The notes under the pieces are model-generated. The model did not search any database, was not told the origin of the DNA, and was given only the letters and a program-made list of their open reading frames with translations. A DNA stretch of 64,000 bases from Xanthomonas vesicatoria ATCC 35937. GTDB lineage: Bacteria > Pseudomonadota > Gammaproteobacteria > Xanthomonadales > Xanthomonadaceae. Location: positions 2,108,001 to 2,172,000 of the forward strand of contig NZ_CP018725.1 of the NCBI RefSeq assembly GCF_001908725.1. Direction: 5' to 3'. Positions within the stretch are counted from its first letter, which is position 1. Each line of letters starts with the position of its first letter. Below are positions 59,668-64,000 of this stretch, one piece after another. Position numbers and translations under genes: made by a program.

Positions 59668-60564
59668 ATGGACACCCTTGATGCAATGCGCGTGTTTACC
59701 GCGGTGGCCGAACGCAGCGGCTTCAGCGCCGCGGCCGATGCGCTGGACCGCTCCACTGCCAACGTCACCCGCCAGGTCGCTGCGCTCGAACAACGCCTGG
59801 GCACACGCCTACTCAACCGCACCACGCGCCGGGTCAGCCTGACCAGCGCGGGCACCGCGTATTACCAGCGGTGCCTGCAGTTACTGGCCGATCTGGACGA
59901 CCTGGAAGCCACCATTGGGGCGCAGGCGCTGGAGCCGTCCGGGGTGCTGCGGGTCAATGCGCCGGTGAGCTACGGGATCGAGCGGCTGGGCGCGTTGCTG
60001 CCCGGCTTTCGCGCGCGCTACCCGCAGGTGGAACTGGACCTGTCGCTGTCCGACCGCCTGGTCGATATGGTCGAAGAAGGCTTTGATGTCGCCATCCGCA
60101 TCACCCGCCAGCCGGCGCCGATGCTGATCGCGCGGCAACTGGGCAAGGTACGCCTGCTGACTTGCGCAGCGCCGGCCTATCTGGCGCGCGCCGGCACACC
60201 CAGGCACCCGTCCGATCTGGCCGGCCACGAATGCCTGCTCTACCACTACTCGCCCAGCGGCGACGAGTTGCGTTTCCATGGTCCGGATGGCGATGTCACC
60301 GTGCGCATCCACGGCGGGCTGCGCGCCAACAATGGCCATGTGCTCAATGCGGCGGCGCTGGCCGGCCAGGGCGTCGTGATGCAGCCGGACTTCCTGGCCG
60401 ATGCCCACATCGCCAGCGGCCGCCTGGTGCGCCTCCTGCCCGAATACGAGCTTGGCGAGATCGGCATCTTTGCGGTGTACGCCAGCCGCAGCCATCTGGC
60501 ACCCAAGGTGCGCAGCTTCATCGACTACCTGCTCGAATGCCTGGCCGACCCGGCGGCGGGCTGA
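59668..60564 (+). CDS. LysR family transcriptional regulator
   Basis: 298 residues. The winged helix-turn-helix is at 1-60 (FTAVAERSGFSAAADALDRS and VTRQVAALEQRLGTRLLNRTTR). The substrate-binding domain begins at about 90 (GVLRVNAPVSYG). It is divergent from the doxX/dioxygenase genes, which it presumably controls in response to an aromatic or quinone compound. An IS481 element lies 128 bp downstream. Confidence 0.95.
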   Translation: MDTLDAMRVFTAVAERSGFSAAADALDRSTANVTRQVAALEQRLGTRLLNRTTRRVSLTSAGTAYYQRCLQLLADLDDLEATIGAQALEPSGVLRVNAPVSYGIERLGALLPGFRARYPQVELDLSLSDRLVDMVEEGFDVAIRITRQPAPMLIARQLGKVRLLTCAAPAYLARAGTPRHPSDLAGHECLLYHYSPSGDELRFHGPDGDVTVRIHGGLRANNGHVLNAAALAGQGVVMQPDFLADAHIASGRLVRLLPEYELGEIGIFAVYASRSHLAPKVRSFIDYLLECLADPAAG

Positions 60565-60688
60565 GCGCGCTGGCGACACGCCGCCAGCCATCGCGGGTGG
60601 TTATGGCGGCGGGCAGCCCAGGCGTGCGCCTGGCACAGGCTGCACCTCGCGCCAGCCCCGCCCATCTGGTGGCTGGGGAATTGTTGGA

Positions 60689-60692
60689 CTAG
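60689..60692. repeat. Left target-site copy CTAG of the IS481 element
   Basis: CTAG at 60689-60692 is repeated exactly at 61718-61721 at the other end of the element, the expected pattern for a 4-bp target duplication. Confidence 0.7.
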
Positions 60693-61717
60693 CTGTGATC
60701 TCTCGGTAGGTTGTTCATCCGGGGCATCTCTGGAAGATGGGGGTTGCGAAGCCAACCCAGCCCCCAGGAGCCCCGGATGAACCTGCATAAACATGCCCGT
60801 TTGAGCCCGCGCGGTCGAGCCCTGCTCGTGGACCGCATCCTTGTTCAGGGCCTTCGCATCCAAGAAGCAGCGCATGCGGCCGGTGTCAGCGTCCGCACGG
60901 CCTATAAGTGGCTCAGACGGTTCAAGGAAGAAGGTCCGCAAGGCTTGGTCGACCGGTCCTCTCGGCCACGTTCCTGCCCGCATGCCACGCCACAGGAGAT
61001 TGTGCAGCACGTCATCGAGCGGCGCCGCGCACGACAGACGTATCGGCAGATCGCCGGGCACCTGCCTGTGGCCCCGAGCACCATCGCCCGGCTGCTGCGT
61101 CGCGCCGGCCTGCACCGCTTGGCCGAACTGCAGCCGGCTGCGCCGGAGAACCGCTACGAATACGCCTTGCCCGGCCAACTGCTGCATCTGGACATCAAGA
61201 AGCTCGCGCGTTTCCGACAGCCGGGACATCGGGTCACCAGCAATCGCCAGGTCAACTCCGATGGCATCGGCTGGGAATACGTCCATCTGGCCATCGATGA
61301 CCACTCCCGCATGGCGTTCGGCTCCATCGAGCCGGACGAGCGCGGTCGCAGTGCGTGCAGGGCGCTGTTGCGGACAGTGCGCTACTACCGGCGCTTGGGC
61401 GTGCAATTTGAGCGCGTCCTGACCGACAACGGCGCCTGCTACAGATCGCGTAGCTTCCGACGCCTGGTCCGTCGGTTGGGCATGCGTCACCTGCGCACGC
61501 GCCCATACACCCCACGCACCAATGGCAAGGCTGAGCGGCTGGTGCAAACCAGCCTGCGCGAATGGGCCTACGCCCGCTCCTACGCCAACTCCGAGCAGCG
61601 AGCCCACGCGCTGCAGGGCTGGCTTCATCACTACAACTGGCATCGACCACATGCCAGCCTTGGCTACAGGCCACCCATCACCCGAATCCCACTGAACAAC
61701 GTGGTGGGTTTACACAA
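60693..61717 (+). mobile_element. IS481 family insertion sequence, complete
   Basis: About 1025 bp flanked by CTAG duplications. The terminal inverted repeats are bipartite: TGTG near the tip and GTTGTTCA at the same distance (21 bases) from CTAG at both ends, with about 15 of 25 positions matching overall. It carries one intact transposase. Inserted between the LysR gene and the flavoprotein gene without obvious damage to either. Confidence 0.85.
60713..60782 (+). promoter_or_regulatory. Hairpin trapping the transposase start codon
   Basis: GTTCATCCGGGGC (60713-60725) is exactly complementary to GCCCCGGATGAAC (60770-60782), which contains the transposase ATG at 60777. Inside, TGGGGG (60738-60743) pairs with CCCCCA (60761-60766), next to the ribosome site AGGAG (60766-60770). 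RNA entering from outside would hide the start. Confidence 0.75.
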
Positions 61718-61721
61718 CTAG
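60777..61721 (+). CDS. IS481 family transposase
   Basis: 314 residues from ATG 60777 with AGGAG seven bases upstream. An N-terminal helix-turn-helix (ILVQGLRIQEAAHAAGVSVR) is followed by the DDE core: Asp in LLHLDIKKL, Asp in VLTDNGACY and Glu in PRTNGKAERLVQT. The frame is intact. The stop TAG (61719-61721) is inside the right-hand CTAG target duplication, so the IS itself lacks a stop codon. Confidence 0.95.
   Translation: MNLHKHARLSPRGRALLVDRILVQGLRIQEAAHAAGVSVRTAYKWLRRFKEEGPQGLVDRSSRPRSCPHATPQEIVQHVIERRRARQTYRQIAGHLPVAPSTIARLLRRAGLHRLAELQPAAPENRYEYALPGQLLHLDIKKLARFRQPGHRVTSNRQVNSDGIGWEYVHLAIDDHSRMAFGSIEPDERGRSACRALLRTVRYYRRLGVQFERVLTDNGACYRSRSFRRLVRRLGMRHLRTRPYTPRTNGKAERLVQTSLREWAYARSYANSEQRAHALQGWLHHYNWHRPHASLGYRPPITRIPLNNVVGLHN
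61718..61721. repeat. Right target-site copy CTAG, encoding the transposase stop
   Basis: Second copy of the 4-bp duplication; its last three bases are the transposase stop codon. Confidence 0.7.
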
Positions 61722-61823
61722 CCGCTTCAAGCGGCCCCGGCAACAGATCGTCCCGCATGTGGTCATTCATCTGTCGCAGCCGGTGTGCCCACAATCGGCC
61801 TCCCTCGTCCAGCAGGAGCGTTC

Positions 61824-62393
61824 ATGAGCAAGATCGCCATCGTGTATTTCAGCGGCTACGGCCACACCGTCAAGCAGGCCGAGGCCGTGCATGCAGGGGC
61901 CGCCAGTGTCGGCGAGGCCACGCTGTACCGCATCGACCAGGATGGCAAACTGCCCGACGAGGCCTGGGAGGCGATCGGTGCAGCAGACGCGATCATTTAC
62001 GGCAGCCCCACCTACATGGGCGGGCCGGCCTGGCAGTTCAAGAGGTTTGCCGACGACAGTTCCAAGCCGTGGTTTGCGCAGGCATGGAAGGACAAGGTGG
62101 CCGCAGGCTTCACCAACTCGGCCTCGGTGAACGGCGACAAGTACGCCACCATCCAGTATTTCTGGACCTTGTCGCAGCAGCATGGGCAGGTCTGGGTCGG
62201 CACCGGTCTGCCGCCGTCCAACACCAAGGCGCATGGGCCGCAGGACATCAACTGGACCGCCGGCTGGGGCGGCGCGCTGGCGATCTCACCCTCGGACGCA
62301 TCGCCGGACGAAGCCCCGCGTAGCGGCGATCTGGAAACCGCAAAACTGCTTGGCAAGCGCGTCGCCGAGTTCGCCAACAAGCTCAAGGGCTGA
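61824..62393 (+). CDS. WrbA-like flavodoxin family protein / NAD(P)H:quinone reductase
   Basis: 189 residues from ATG 61824 with AGGAG ten bases upstream. The FMN phosphate loop is IVYFSGYGHTVKQAE at 5-19. YGSPTYMGGPAWQFKRF matches the WrbA/NQO-type flavin pocket. Reduces quinones by two electrons and protects from redox stress. A 12-bp stem-loop begins 12 bp after its stop. Confidence 0.9.
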   Translation: MSKIAIVYFSGYGHTVKQAEAVHAGAASVGEATLYRIDQDGKLPDEAWEAIGAADAIIYGSPTYMGGPAWQFKRFADDSSKPWFAQAWKDKVAAGFTNSASVNGDKYATIQYFWTLSQQHGQVWVGTGLPPSNTKAHGPQDINWTAGWGGALAISPSDASPDEAPRSGDLETAKLLGKRVAEFANKLKG

Positions 62394-63023
62394 GGCTGCC
62401 ATCGCAACGCCCGCGCGTCTCGCCAGGCTTGAAGGAGCGCGATAGCGCGGGCGTTGGTGTGTTCGACGATGCGGTTGCCGGCATGGCACCCAGAGCAGGC
62501 GTGCAGGTTGGCCAAGGGCGTTGGCATCGCCTGCGTTGCACAAGCACGCAGGCGGATCGCCGGGCCCGCGCGTACTGCACTCATGGATGTCCGGATCACG
62601 GGGCAATCTCAATGGCGCCGCGCGTCGATGCCAGCGGGATGCTTGCGGCACCATCGTGCGCGCAGTGCTGAGCGTCGGGCCCGGCTGCGGGTTGCGGCAT
62701 CGGCAACACGTCGCGCGTGATGGGCGCTACGGCAAGCGCAACCGAACGCAGACGCTGTGTGTCGCTGCAGGTCATCTCATTCCGCCGCAACGACTGTTCA
62801 ATACGCGACGCTGCCTTGCTATCGGCGCCATCGACAACTGGACCCTTGCTCGGCGCATCAGCTGTCCGAATCCATTGACAGTGCAGTGCAGCGCTGTCAC
62901 TTCCATGCAAAGGCACAGACACCACCACTCACCGACCTCAAGCATTCGCACGTGGGCCACGCCGCGCTAACGCGCGCCGCGCCACTCTCCCCGCCTACTT
63001 CACTGCACGGAGCTTCCCCCACC
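62394..63023. other. Long gap with two stem-loops and no supportable gene
   Basis: 630 bp between the flavoprotein gene and the aldo/keto reductase gene. It includes CAACGCCCGCGC (62405-62416) pairing with 62445-62456, and CGCCTGCGT (62528-62536) pairing with 62546-62554. Overlapping frames on both strands look spurious. Confidence 0.5.
62405..62456 (+). other. Stem-loop downstream of the flavoprotein gene
   Basis: A 12-bp perfect stem with 28-base loop. No T-tract, so it may stabilise the 3' end or aid factor-dependent termination. Confidence 0.5.

Positions 63024-64000
<977 letters not shown>

Noticed and set aside
62521..62970. 149-codon plus-strand frame before the aldo/keto reductase
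   Set aside because: Composition is not protein-like and it includes a perfect stem-loop; no family resemblance.

Overview
The window is high-GC chromosomal DNA from a gammaproteobacterium, almost certainly Xanthomonas. Grounds: a pyruvate dehydrogenase E2 with two lipoyl domains followed by an E3 with its own lipoyl domain, small families typical of the genus (DUF3247, DUF3016, DUF1415), and intergenic GATTCCC-type repeats. Species is not claimed. It is mostly core chromosome with about 60 genes; the only mobile element recognised is one IS481-type insertion sequence. No tRNA, rRNA, prophage or CRISPR array was seen.

Layout. (1) 1-2.1 kb: 5' part of glmU, a GtrA-like membrane protein and a secreted chorismate mutase. 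(2) 2.2-9.9 kb: the complete F1Fo ATP synthase operon atpIBEFHAGDC on the minus strand, with hairpin repeat elements in three intergenic gaps, a terminator, and a promoter region that also faces a probable small RNA (9838-10022). (3) 10.4-19.2 kb: outer-membrane proteins flanking the pyruvate dehydrogenase E2/secreted protein/E3 operon, a DUF2884 protein and a DNA-deoxyinosine glycosylase. (4) 19.8-24.2 kb: metNIQ methionine importer, an EamA transporter and the c-di-GMP effector YajQ. (5) 24.3-32.4 kb: an Hpt protein overlapping a membrane hybrid histidine kinase and a hydrolase, a DUF1415 protein, an SDR oxidoreductase, and a tightly overlapping HAD/rsuA/rsmC set. (6) 32.9-43.8 kb: a PQQ-type dehydrogenase lipoprotein, a PAS hybrid kinase, the dadA-alr alanine catabolic pair with divergent lrp, msrB and a MliC-like lipoprotein. 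(7) 43.8-52.5 kb: motAB, small conserved proteins, an ABC exporter and an NhaP-type antiporter. (8) 52.9-58.1 kb: a secreted protein, a fasciclin protein, and a DNA-repair-like pair, namely a DUF4130-UdgX fusion and a radical SAM/HhH protein, separated by a repeat-rich spacer. (9) 58.3-64 kb: a ring-opening dioxygenase with a frameshifted doxX and a divergent LysR regulator, the IS481 element, a WrbA-like flavoprotein and a truncated aldo/keto reductase.

The observations I rate highest are the structured RNA candidate beside the ATP synthase promoter, the UdgX-fusion/radical SAM pair with its repeat spacer, the IS481 copy whose transposase stop codon is supplied by the CTAG target duplication and whose start codon lies in a 13-bp stem, and the exported protein translationally coupled to the pyruvate dehydrogenase genes.
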